DNA of 15,983 bases from Eubacteriales Family XIII. Incertae Sedis bacterium (GCA_031255695.1 JAIRSA010000105.1:1-15983); one strand, 5' to 3'. Shown: positions 1 through 6,441, counted from the stretch's first letter. Made by a program: numbers and translations. Notes: a model not told the origin generated them from the letters alone.

Positions 1-279
1 GCTATAGACGTTTCGCTGATGTTCATCGACGAGTTCGACGCATTTTATCATTTTGAGATGGCTGAGGAGCTCGTGGGGATTTTGGAGCGTATGCCGGGTT
101 TCCAGGCCATCCTGACATCACATAACACAAACCTGCTGTCCAACCGCATCATGCGCCCGGACTGCTATTTCATCCTGACCGGGGAGAAGCTCACGTCTTT
201 TGCCAATGCCACCGGCCGTGAACTTAGAGAGGGGCACAATCTGGAGAAGCTCTATATGAGCGGTGAATTCGATGGCTGA
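1..279 (+). CDS. AAA family ATPase, C-terminal part (5' end outside window)
   Basis: The reading frame is open from base 1 and has no start in the window, so only the last 92 residues are seen. They contain a Walker B strand with acidic pair (SLMFIDEFDAFYHF), then a helix and the switch-histidine segment ILTSHNTNLLSNRIMRPDCY, followed by a conserved-looking tail (RELREGHNLEKLY). This is the arrangement of the C-terminal lobe of ABC-like AAA_15/AAA_21 ATPases (RecF/OLD/RloA-like), which hydrolyse ATP and usually control a partner effector. The next gene starts inside its 3' end, so the two are translationally coupled and probably act together. The pairing with a TOPRIM-like protein suggests phage defence; that role is inferred. 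The Walker A motif and N-terminal lobe are not visible, so the subfamily cannot be fixed. Confidence 0.8.
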   Translation, partial: AIDVSLMFIDEFDAFYHFEMAEELVGILERMPGFQAILTSHNTNLLSNRIMRPDCYFILTGEKLTSFANATGRELREGHNLEKLYMSGEFDG

Positions 280-982
280 AGGCAAACGGAAGATCCTTGT
301 GCTGGTCGAAGGCGCAAAAACAGACGCGGCATTGATGGGGCGCCTACTGTCCACCTATCAAATTGACGCAAAGTATGAGATCGTTTCTTACCGCACAAAT
401 ATTTATACATTGTACCAAGAAATGTTTGAGGAGAACGATCCGTCCGACATGGACTTGCTTGGGCTGCTGAAATCGCGCGAATCTGATCCGGCGAAAAAAA
501 CGATGTTCGACGATTTCTATTCTGATATATTTTTGATTTTCGATCTCGATCCGCAAGATCCTGGCTTTACACCCAATAAGATCCGTAGGCTCGCAAGGTA
601 TTTTGTGGAATCGTCCGATATGGGCAAGCTGTACATCAATTATCCGATGGTAGAAGCGTTCTATCATATGGCGTCAATACCGGATCCGAAATTCGATTCT
701 TATTATGCCAGCCTTGACGAACTAAGGGCTGGGGGATATAAAGCCCGTGTTAACCGTGAGAACCGTGACCATGATTATCGCAAGTTCGCCGCCACCAAAG
801 AAGAATGCAGCGTGGTCATCGCGCAGAATATGGATAAGGCGTGGGGGCTTGTCGGCGGCGGGCCAGGAGATGGGCTGCCTCCTGCGCAGATTGGGATAAT
901 AGAGGCCCAGCTGGACTCTATACGGTCTGATAGGCGGGTCGCGGTGCTCAGTGCTCAGCACCTGCGTTTTCTTTGTTCCTGA
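272..982 (+). CDS. TOPRIM-like (RloB/OLD-type) partner protein, 3' end probably frameshifted
   Basis: A protein of 236 residues from the ATG at 272; a GTG at 263 is an alternative, but the ATG has the better N-terminus. It overlaps the upstream ATPase stop by 8 bases. Residues 7-16 (KILVLVEGAK) give a hydrophobic strand ending in Glu13-Gly14, and residues 85-93 (DIFLIFDLD) give a second strand ending in Asp91-x-Asp93. This is the E...DxD pattern of TOPRIM nuclease-like folds. NYPMVEAFYHM (123-133) recalls the conserved segment after DxD in RloB-like proteins. Partners of this kind are often the nuclease or toxic effector of an ATPase sensor. The last nine residues (AQHLRFLCS) look unnatural: a 7-bp tandem duplication at 944-957 shifts the frame. 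Without it the protein would end 15 residues after Ser227, with TCVFFVPEYNPNLLR, at the stop at 1005-1007. Whether the present product works is unknown. Confidence 0.65.
   Translation: MAEGKRKILVLVEGAKTDAALMGRLLSTYQIDAKYEIVSYRTNIYTLYQEMFEENDPSDMDLLGLLKSRESDPAKKTMFDDFYSDIFLIFDLDPQDPGFTPNKIRRLARYFVESSDMGKLYINYPMVEAFYHMASIPDPKFDSYYASLDELRAGGYKARVNRENRDHDYRKFAATKEECSVVIAQNMDKAWGLVGGGPGDGLPPAQIGIIEAQLDSIRSDRRVAVLSAQHLRFLCS
944..957 (+). repeat. 7-bp tandem duplication (GTGCTCA x2) causing a frameshift
   Basis: GTGCTCA occurs twice head to tail inside the TOPRIM-like gene. Seven is not a multiple of three, so the second copy shifts the frame. Removing one copy restores a reading frame to the stop at 1005-1007. 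It may be a natural slippage event, a phase switch or an assembly artefact. Confidence 0.75.
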
Positions 983-1063
983 GTACAATCCGAACTTGCT
1001 GCGGTGATTTCCGATAATGCCAGGGGCCACAGGGGCGGCATTTGTGCCCATATTCATTTACAT

Positions 1064-1082
1064 TTACATAAAATATATGTAA
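1064..1082. promoter_or_regulatory. 19-bp palindrome upstream of a strong promoter
   Basis: TTACATA, five bases, then TATGTAA form a perfect 7-bp inverted repeat, preceded by a short ATTTAC direct repeat and followed by TTTTAT. It ends 17 bases before the -35 box at 1100. It could be an operator for a dimeric regulator or a weak A/T-rich terminator for the ATPase/TOPRIM pair. No family assignment is possible. Confidence 0.35.
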
Positions 1083-1099
1083 TTTTATAGCAGCAGTTG

Positions 1100-1128
1100 T
1101 TGACTTGCTGTTTTGCCATTAGTATAAT
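1100..1128 (+). promoter_or_regulatory. Sigma-A-type promoter (TTGACT-17-TATAAT)
   Basis: TTGACT at 1100-1105 and TATAAT at 1123-1128 are separated by 17 bases, which is nearly consensus for the vegetative sigma factor. Transcription would start near 1135. No good gene follows for about 950 bases, so it drives either a long leader for the SLH protein gene at 2086 or a non-coding RNA. Confidence 0.7.
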
Positions 1129-1330
1129 GATGGTAAAAGAAGGCGACACCGTTGCGGCAGCGCCGGGGGTGGTCTGAAATTATTATCTATATCTATTGCC
1201 CTACTGACGGCAAGGCCGGCCCGGCGCACGCATGCGGGGGCGGGAATGCCTGGCTTGGACTCAATCGAGGATATTGCACAGCACCACAGATGTTGAAGAA
1301 TATGCGTTTCTAACGGGATAAAAAGGAGGG

Positions 1331-1397
1331 CTTGCCCCTGACATTATGAAGAGAACGCAATAGCCCAGAAACGGCCGGACGGCCGCAGTGGGGCAAG
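1331..1397 (+). ncRNA. Candidate structured RNA element (nested hairpins)
   Basis: CTTGCCCC at 1331-1338 pairs perfectly with GGGGCAAG at 1390-1397. Inside, CGGCC at 1372-1376 pairs with GGCCG at 1381-1385 around a GGAC tetraloop. An SD-like AAAAAGGAGGG runs up to the outer stem but has no reading frame at a suitable distance. The structure lies about 200 bases downstream of the strong promoter, so it would be transcribed. No known riboswitch or RNA family was recognised. Confidence 0.3.
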
Positions 1398-1613
1398 TAT
1401 GGGCCTGTACGTTTGATAGGCTACATGCTGAAGCTGCTTTGGGAAGAGGCCTGCGGCATCCGGGATGCCCGCGCCGCGCTTCCCCATGCGGCTGACGCTG
1501 TACAATACGCGCACTTCCGCCGAAAGGATGTTTTCGGTGCCGAAAGAGGAGCTCGGCACAGGAAACGCCTGGGCTGTGGGGGGCGCAGGGCAAGGAGCCG
1601 CGTGCTGCCAGGC

Positions 1614-1701
1614 GGATGGCGATGGCTGCCGAATGGCGCGGCCGGGCCGGATGGCGATGGCTGCCGTGTGGCGCAGCCGGGCCGGATGGCGATGGCTGCC
1701 G
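1614..1701. repeat. GC-rich tandem repeat, 35-bp unit, about 2.5 copies
   Basis: The 18-base core beginning GGATGGCGATGG starts at 1614, 1649 and 1684, an exact period of 35. Copies one and two differ at about three positions, and copy three is complete only for the core. The repeat lies in non-coding sequence. Confidence 0.85.
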
Positions 1702-1763
1702 GGGCGCTTGCGCTGAACTGGACGAAAGGATCGTATCGGAAAAAGGACGTATCGCAATGGGAA

Positions 1764-1911
1764 GGTTTTGCCCCGCATGTGGGCGGGGCCGAAGGCTGCG
1801 GAATCTCCGAGGCCTCCGGGACCCGGGTTTTGCCCATCTTGTGGGTGGGGCCGAGGGCCCTGGAATCGCCAGAGTTTCCGGGACTCGGATTTTGCCCGGC
1901 ATGTGGGCCTA
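1764..1911. repeat. GC-rich imperfect tandem repeat, about 62-bp unit
   Basis: Segments beginning GGTTTTGCCC (1764), GGTTTTGCCC (1826) and GGATTTTGCCC (1887) are each followed by a GTGGGC/GTGGGT block, and the first two also by GGGGCCGA and TCCGGGAC blocks. The period is 61-62. Because this is not a multiple of three, successive copies read FCPACG or FCPSCG in different frames, which argues against coding. Confidence 0.75.
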
Positions 1912-2085
1912 GCCGAAACAATGGAGCGGGCTGTATGTTCAATATGGCGGCAGAATGCAGGATACGTGGGCGAAGGGGGCCGCTTTCGTTATTGTAAGCC
2001 TGCAGTTTTCCATCGCCAATGTTGGATTATGCAATCCCTCCAATGCATATGGTGCGCATACGGCGCCCATAGAAAGGAGAGAGTC

Positions 2086-4716
2086 ATGAGAAAATTATGT
2101 TCCTTGTTCGTCTGTGTATTGCTGCTCGTCACATGCCCCTTTAGTTCACTGGCAATCAGCAGAGATCCGTTCACTGACGCCTTTTCCCTGCAGTATAACA
2201 TGATGGCCGATGAGGAGGCGTATGCAAAGCTCAACGCCGTGCCCCTCGCCCCAGGAGGCGGCGGCGTATTGCCGCAGCTTGCGGGGAAGACGTATAACAT
2301 CACGGACGGGAATGGCATGGCGTTTGGCATCGCGTTCGGCGCACAGGGCGCGGGCGTTTCGGTTTCCGCCCAGCTGCCGCTGCCGCCTTTCGTGGAAGGC
2401 GACCCCACGCAGGTGGCGTTCGAATCGGAGTATGCGGGGCTTGCGGCGAACGACTTCGTGCTCGTGGGGTTCCGCGAGCCAGAGACTGCGAAGGCCTGGT
2501 CCGTCATCCTGAACCTGAAGAATGGCCTCGCTGCCGTCTATGAATTGTTTTTCGTGGAATCGCCAGGCTGGGGCGCCCCAACGCCCGCCCGCGAGGCGCA
2601 GCGGAATGTCTACCTGGGCAAAGCTGATGGCATAGGCGCTCCGATGAGGCTGCCATCGGCCACGAACCGCCTGACCGGCAAAGCGGTCCTGTGGGAGAAC
2701 GATCTGGGCAGCTTCTTCACGAACTACGGCACACGTTCGTGGTCGGCTTTCTATCCGCTGGGCCAGCCGGAAGGCATGGCCGGATCATGGACGGCGCCGT
2801 CCGACTATTTCGACTTCCATGACGCGCGCCATTTCGTGTACTCCCGCACGGAATCCGTCTACTCTGGCGCGACGCTGATCGAGCTGCTCGACCTGCACCT
2901 CGTGTCGCAGATCGGCCTTAAGATCGGCTTCGACGCGGATGACACGCTGGAGTTCCAGCTGTACAAAGGCAAGGGCAAAATCCTCGGCTCCTATGCGGCC
3001 TACGGAGGCTTCGCCGCAGCCGAGTACCCGGATGGCATGTTTGGCCGCTTTGCCTATCGGCCGAACAGCGAAAAGCTGACAAAGGAAGAAGTCACACAGG
3101 CCATAGAGGAGGAAGGCTCCTGGAAGGGCGCGTTCGGCGGCCCTGGCAAGGACGAAAAGATGTATCCCCTGACGGACAAACTCAACGGCAAGTCGTTCTC
3201 CCTCGTATTTGACGACGGCCTTACGCTGGAGTATGAGTTCGCGGGCGTAAACGACATGAAATTCCGCGAGAAGGGCGCACCGGACTGGATAAGCGGGCGC
3301 TATGAGGCCTTCGAGGTCGATGCCAACCTGATCTTCTTCACGCATGCGATCGATGACGACTTCCCCGACAAGATCTACTTGAATGTCGTCGATTTCGACA
3401 ATGGGCTTGCTACCTGCATGAACTCGGAGATCCTTGTCGACGAGGTGAGCCCGCGCATGTGCATACCTTCGTTCCATTTCGGCGTCCTCAATATGGACGG
3501 CATAAAGCCTGTATCGCAGCGCCACGGCTTCTCCGAAGGCCTGCTGGGCACCTCGTTCACGTGGACATACAATGACTCCATGGTTTCGCAGCATTATTAT
3601 GCCACGCCTGACTCGCTGTATTATGCGATCATGGGGCAGGACGGCGAGGCTTTCCTGATGTGGAGCTGCGATGCCTGGTACGTGAAATTCCGTGAAAATG
3701 TCTACCTCATCAGCTGGATGGAGTCGTTCGGCCCGGGCCAGAACGATTCCAAGATCTTCAACCTGAACACGATGCATGACGCCGGCGTATGCTACGGCAT
3801 ACCCGACGGGGCGCCATTCGAATACAACACATACGGTTCGGAGGCGCGCCACGCCGGCACGGTGGATGTGTCTGACATTTATGACAAAGATGAGCAGGTC
3901 AAGGTCCCTGACACTGGCGGCAACGCCGGCGGCAACACCGGCGGCTCAGGCAAAGGCGACGGCAGCACCGGCGGTGGCGGCAGCACTGGCGGCATTGTCG
4001 GAGGCGGCGGCAGCACCGGTGGCGGCGGTGGCGGCGGTGGCGGCGGTGGCGGCGGCGCGAGCGTCGCTCCGGGCACCCAGGTGATCGAGCCGCAGGAAGT
4101 CGCCATGAGCGATTGGACGCTGCCAGGCGTCACGCCGCGCGAGCGCGACTTCACGGATGTGCCGCAGACCAACTGGGCGCATGACTATATCGACCGGCTT
4201 GCGGCGTACGGCATCGTCGACGGCTATCTGGAGGCTGACGGCACGTACACCTACAAGCCCGATGGCCTGATCACGCGAGCGGAAATCATCAAGCTGATCG
4301 TGGCGTCCCGCTCGCTGCCGCTTGAGGAAAACTTCGACGGGTCTGCGTTTGCGGACTGGTCTTCTGTGGAAGACTGGGCGAAGCCATATGTGGGCGCTGC
4401 GGTGAAGGCCGGCATTGTGAACGGCTCGCTTGAGAACGATGCGCTTTACATTTATGGAGGCCGCAACATATCAAGGCAGGAGATGATTGCCATGGCCGTC
4501 CGTGCGCTCGGCATCGAAGTGCCGGCAGGCGCGGCTGCCCCTGCCGGGATTACCGATTTCAACGACACTGGCGCATGGGCGCGCGACACGGCGGCTTTCG
4601 CCGCGTCCAACGGCATGATCAACACCGATGGCAGTGTGCTTAGGCCGCGGGCGGATGCGGCGCGTTCAGAGGCTGCCATGGTCCTGTACAAGCTGCTGGA
4701 GCGCCTGAACGCCTGA
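2086..4716 (+). CDS. Secreted SLH-anchored protein with duplicated MoaF-like domains
   Basis: The product has 876 residues. The start at 2086 is chosen for its AAAGGAGAGAG ribosome site and immediate signal peptide; the open frame runs further upstream without support. Residues 1-23 are a Sec signal peptide (MRKLCSLFVCVLLLVTCPFS, then SLA as a signal peptidase I site). Residues ~64-165 and ~364-455 resemble each other (L-x-GK, a strand run, then D/L-x-NGLA) and look like the N-terminal MoaF barrel; ~195-310 and ~484-585 look like the MoaF C-terminal barrel (GTSFTWTYND, DAWYVKFRENVYLISW). Residues 611-657 are a Gly/Ser/Thr linker. Three SLH repeats follow at ~689-745, ~754-815 and ~822-875, with TRAE, SRQE and ARSE motifs. 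SLH domains bind secondary cell-wall polymer, so the protein should sit on the outer surface. MoaF proteins are calycin-like barrels; the ligand is unknown. A terminator follows at 4939. Confidence 0.85.
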   Translation: MRKLCSLFVCVLLLVTCPFSSLAISRDPFTDAFSLQYNMMADEEAYAKLNAVPLAPGGGGVLPQLAGKTYNITDGNGMAFGIAFGAQGAGVSVSAQLPLPPFVEGDPTQVAFESEYAGLAANDFVLVGFREPETAKAWSVILNLKNGLAAVYELFFVESPGWGAPTPAREAQRNVYLGKADGIGAPMRLPSATNRLTGKAVLWENDLGSFFTNYGTRSWSAFYPLGQPEGMAGSWTAPSDYFDFHDARHFVYSRTESVYSGATLIELLDLHLVSQIGLKIGFDADDTLEFQLYKGKGKILGSYAAYGGFAAAEYPDGMFGRFAYRPNSEKLTKEEVTQAIEEEGSWKGAFGGPGKDEKMYPLTDKLNGKSFSLVFDDGLTLEYEFAGVNDMKFREKGAPDWISGRYEAFEVDANLIFFTHAIDDDFPDKIYLNVVDFDNGLATCMNSEILVDEVSPRMCIPSFHFGVLNMDGIKPVSQRHGFSEGLLGTSFTWTYNDSMVSQHYYATPDSLYYAIMGQDGEAFLMWSCDAWYVKFRENVYLISWMESFGPGQNDSKIFNLNTMHDAGVCYGIPDGAPFEYNTYGSEARHAGTVDVSDIYDKDEQVKVPDTGGNAGGNTGGSGKGDGSTGGGGSTGGIVGGGGSTGGGGGGGGGGGGGASVAPGTQVIEPQEVAMSDWTLPGVTPRERDFTDVPQTNWAHDYIDRLAAYGIVDGYLEADGTYTYKPDGLITRAEIIKLIVASRSLPLEENFDGSAFADWSSVEDWAKPYVGAAVKAGIVNGSLENDALYIYGGRNISRQEMIAMAVRALGIEVPAGAAAPAGITDFNDTGAWARDTAAFAASNGMINTDGSVLRPRADAARSEAAMVLYKLLERLNA
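3916..4056 (+). repeat. GGC/GGT-rich poly-glycine linker coding repeat
   Basis: Residues 611-657 of the SLH protein are encoded by near-pure GGN codons with scattered AGC/ACC. The longest uninterrupted glycine run is 13 residues. Such triplet arrays change length easily without breaking the frame, so spacer length between the barrels and the SLH anchor may vary between strains. Confidence 0.85.
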
Positions 4717-4780
4717 TGAGCCGGCACTGATGCGCCGAAATGCGCCTTGCGGCACCTGCTGCGCTGCTGCGCAACGCAGC

Positions 4781-4910
4781 GCGATCGGGCGCGGGCCACG
4801 TGCTGGCCGATGAAGCGTCAAGCGCGAACAGGCGCGGGCCACGTGCGGGCGCAATGAAGCGTCAAGCGCGATCAGGCGCCTGCGGGCGCAATGAAGCCAG
4901 CTAGGCGCAA
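4781..4910. repeat. GC-rich tandem repeat, about 43-bp unit, three imperfect copies
   Basis: GCGCGGGCCACGTGC recurs at 4789 and 4832, and TGAAGCGTCAAGCGCG at 4811 and 4855, with a third diverged TGAAGCC at 4892. The spacing is 43-44, then 37. The array lies between the SLH gene stop and its terminator, so it is in the transcribed 3' UTR. Confidence 0.75.
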
Positions 4911-4938
4911 CAGGCACGACAGCTTTATTCAAAAGAGA

Positions 4939-4976
4939 ATGCCCGGTTGGACAAGAGCCCAGCCGGGCATTTTTGT
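4939..4976 (+). terminator. Rho-independent terminator of the SLH protein gene
   Basis: ATGCCCGGTTGG (4939-4950) pairs with CCAGCCGGGCAT (4959-4970), 12 bp with one G-T pair, around an 8-base loop, followed by TTTTTGTT. It ends the SLH transcript about 220 bases after the stop codon. Confidence 0.92.
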
Positions 4977-5080
4977 TGTGCGCCCGGCACTTTCTGCTGC
5001 CCGGTGTGAGTGTGTGGATTGGACGGTTATGTAGATTGTTGCCTGACATAAGGCGACATTACATGTTGCTTAACATTGCA

Positions 5081-5109
5081 TTGACTTTTGTGCATGTGTT
5101 GGGTATAAT
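5081..5109 (+). promoter_or_regulatory. Sigma-A-type promoter of the DUF3990 module (TTGACT-17-TATAAT)
   Basis: TTGACT at 5081-5086 and TATAAT at 5104-5109 have the optimal 17-base spacer. Just after the expected start site, AGATC (5118-5122) and GATCT (5130-5134) could form a small hairpin or an operator. The first gene starts at 5166. From 4977 to 5080 nothing else is recognised. Confidence 0.8.
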
Positions 5110-5165
5110 ATCGGTGTAGATCTACTACGGATCTGCGTATCGATCCTATTGCTGGGGGGCTATTT

Positions 5166-5669
5166 ATGATTGTATATCACGGCAGCAATGTTGTGGTCAA
5201 AAGGCCGCAGCTTGTCCGCCAGACGCGGTTTTTGGATTTTGGCTACGGCTTTTATACGACCGAAAACGTAACGCAGGCGGTTTCGTTTGCTGATAAGGTA
5301 TACCGCCGAAGAAAAGTGGGCTCGCCTATTGTCAGCGTCTATGAGATTGATTATGAGGCTGCATTCGCCGCCTGTTCGTTGCTCCGCTTCGATTCACCGA
5401 ATGAGGCGTGGCTGGATTTCGTATATGAGAACCGCATGGGCACTTACAAAGGGAACCATTACGAATTGATTTACGGCGCGGTGGCGAACGACGATGTTTA
5501 CGAAACTTTCAATCTGTTTACTGCAGGCGTATTGGACAGGGAGGACACGATTAAACGCCTAAAAGTCAAGGAACTGTATAATCAGCTTGTGCTTACATCC
5601 GAAAATGCGCTCACATTCCTTAAATTCAAATCCGATTTGGGCGGGGGGCAGAATGATGGACGAGAATAG
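5166..5669 (+). CDS. DUF3990 family protein, probable ADP-ribosyltransferase fold
   Basis: The product has 167 residues. The start at 5166 follows a GGGGGG tract that can serve as a ribosome site. The N-terminus YHGSN (4-8), then FGYGFYTT (25-32), then NHYELIYGAVAND (97-109) and a late QLVLTSENALTFLKF match the pattern I know for DUF3990. This family is related to ADP-ribosyltransferases; His5, Tyr30 and Glu100 sit where an H-Y-E triad would be expected, though that assignment is mine. The substrate is unknown. It heads a three-gene unit: the next gene starts before its stop and the third follows closely. Such sets recur in gut Clostridia and have been suspected to be toxin-antitoxin-like. 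The lower GC than the flanks suggests acquisition. Confidence 0.8.
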   Translation: MIVYHGSNVVVKRPQLVRQTRFLDFGYGFYTTENVTQAVSFADKVYRRRKVGSPIVSVYEIDYEAAFAACSLLRFDSPNEAWLDFVYENRMGTYKGNHYELIYGAVANDDVYETFNLFTAGVLDREDTIKRLKVKELYNQLVLTSENALTFLKFKSDLGGGQNDGRE

Positions 5670-5895
5670 ATTTGCTTCGCAGCTTTTTTTAATAGTTCCG
5701 CAGGTTATCAGGCTTATCGTAGAGAAGCGCCAGATAGACGAAGGCGAAGCGGCTGAATTGTTTTATGTCTCTGAACTATACGCCCGGTTAGAAGATGAAC
5801 AGACTAAACTGTGGCATCTAAGCCCGCCGGCGCTTTTTGAGATGTTCTGCGAGGAGCAGGAAACAGGCAAGATTACTTATCCAGAGGAGGCATAG
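5653..5895 (+). CDS. Small uncharacterised protein of the DUF3990/DUF3791 module
   Basis: The product is 80 residues from the ATG at 5653, or 79 from the adjacent ATG at 5656, which sits at better distance from the GGGGGG tract at 5643-5648. It overlaps the DUF3990 gene by 14-17 bases, so translation is coupled. The protein is acidic and probably helical, with no membrane segment or signal peptide. The segment TKLWHLSPPALFEMFCEEQE and the end GKITYPEEA look conserved among proteins that sit between DUF3990 and DUF3791 genes, but I cannot attach a named family. Its position suggests a partner or immunity protein for the DUF3990 product. Confidence 0.75.
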   Translation: MMDENRFASQLFLIVPQVIRLIVEKRQIDEGEAAELFYVSELYARLEDEQTKLWHLSPPALFEMFCEEQETGKITYPEEA

Positions 5896-5897
5896 GC

Positions 5898-6104
5898 ATG
5901 AGCAAAGAGGGCAAATTCCTTGTTTTCTGTATTGAAATGTACAAGGCAGCAAAACATTTGACTGGTAAGGAAGTCATAGGGCTATTTAAACAGTATGGCA
6001 TTATAGACTATGTGCTGTCTTGCTATGAGGCCCTGCATACAACAGGCACAAACTACATTATTGAGGACATCGATCTTTTCATCGAGGCGCGGCAGCCAGG
6101 ATGA
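5898..6104 (+). CDS. DUF3791 family protein
   Basis: The product has 68 residues. The start at 5898 has an excellent GAGGAGG site (5884-5890) at 7 bases and lies 2 bases after the previous stop. The sequence shows the DUF3791 pattern: FLVFCIEMYKAAKHLTGKEV, then FKQYGIIDY, then LHTTG and IEDIDLFIE. These are short, all-helical cytoplasmic proteins that often accompany DUF3990 genes. The molecular role is unknown; a helical antitoxin or adaptor is a reasonable guess from size and context. No clear terminator follows. A hairpin GGGCGG-tattag-CTGCCC just downstream lacks a T tract. Confidence 0.82.
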   Translation: MSKEGKFLVFCIEMYKAAKHLTGKEVIGLFKQYGIIDYVLSCYEALHTTGTNYIIEDIDLFIEARQPG

Positions 6105-6217
6105 GCGGGCGGTATTAGCTGCCCCTATCAATTCAATCACTTGCGATGTGGCTGTACACCTTGAAACCATAGCATCTTTCCGGCAGATTTGCTGCCATTG
6201 CCCCAAATTACGATTTA

Positions 6218-6358
6218 TAATTGAGGAAATTGCATAATTCTACAAAACATACGCAATGGGAATATTTGGCATACAAAAAATGGGGAAACTAAGCCGCTTT
6301 TCGTATGGAAAATTATGGAAACGGAGTCAAATGACCAATTATGCAATTTCCTCAATTA
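6218..6358. mobile_element. MITE-like element, 141 bp with 22-bp perfect inverted ends
   Basis: Bases 6218-6239 and 6337-6358 are perfect reverse complements over 22 bp (one end reads TAATTGAGGAAATTG...). If the outer TA at each side is the target duplication, the element is 6220-6356 with 20-bp ends, the style of IS630/Tc1-mariner elements. The interior of about 97 bases is A/T-rich and too short to code. It must be moved by a transposase elsewhere in the genome; none is in this window. The alternative is a large hairpin in a transcript, since a 22-bp stem would fold if transcribed. Confidence 0.75.
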
Positions 6359-6390
6359 GCATTAGCTTGGCATTAGCTTAGCATTAGTTT
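6359..6390. repeat. Three tandem copies of GCATTAGCTT, period 11
   Basis: GCATTAGCTT at 6359 and 6370 and GCATTAGTTT at 6381 directly abut the right end of the MITE-like element. They could be slippage copies or tandem binding sites upstream of the trxA promoter. Confidence 0.75.
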
Positions 6391-6412
6391 GTGGGAAGTA
6401 TCGGTTTTTTTG

Positions 6413-6441
6413 TTGATTTTAAACCTGCTTTGGGTTATTAT
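6413..6441 (+). promoter_or_regulatory. Probable promoter of trxA (TTGATT-17-TATTAT)
   Basis: TTGATT at 6413-6418 and TATTAT at 6436-6441 are separated by 17 bases. The expected start near 6448 leaves a leader of about 210 bases before the thioredoxin gene. Confidence 0.55.

Larger units (their letters stand above)
1008..2085 (+). other. 1.1-kb gap: promoter, structured element, two GC-rich arrays, no supported gene
   Basis: Several frames are open here (for example 1413-1997 +), but their translations are low-complexity Ala/Gly/Arg/Trp-rich, shift frame across the repeats and lack family motifs. What can be supported is a palindrome (1064-1082), a promoter (1100-1128), a paired structure (1331-1397), tandem repeats (1614-1701 and 1764-1911) and the ribosome-binding site of the next gene (AAAGGAGAGAG, ending a few bases before 2086). 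A weak second promoter candidate, TTGGAT (2022-2027), 17 bases, GCATAT (2045-2050), lies close to the SLH gene. Confidence 0.6.

Noticed and set aside
1486..1548. Translation MRLTLYNTRTSAERMF, faintly like the N-terminus of cysteinyl-tRNA synthetase
   Set aside because: Only a few residues agree (LYNT.T), no downstream synthetase motifs follow, and there is no supporting ribosome site; chance or a very small relic.
1413..1997. Open frames of 80-210 residues on both strands in the 1.1-kb gap
   Set aside because: They run through GC-rich tandem repeats, change frame meaning between copies and show no known domain.
1768..2085. 106-residue N-terminal extension of the SLH protein
   Set aside because: It would place the signal peptide internally and read through the repeat; the ATG at 2086 has a good ribosome site.
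2134..2136. Lipoprotein cysteine (LVTC) in the SLH protein signal peptide
   Set aside because: Thr at -1 fits a lipobox poorly, and SLA further on is a normal signal peptidase I site; the SLH domains already give anchoring.
2785..3852. 355-residue open frame on the minus strand
   Set aside because: It lies wholly opposite the SLH protein gene, has no ribosome site or family motif, and results from GC-biased codons in the true frame.
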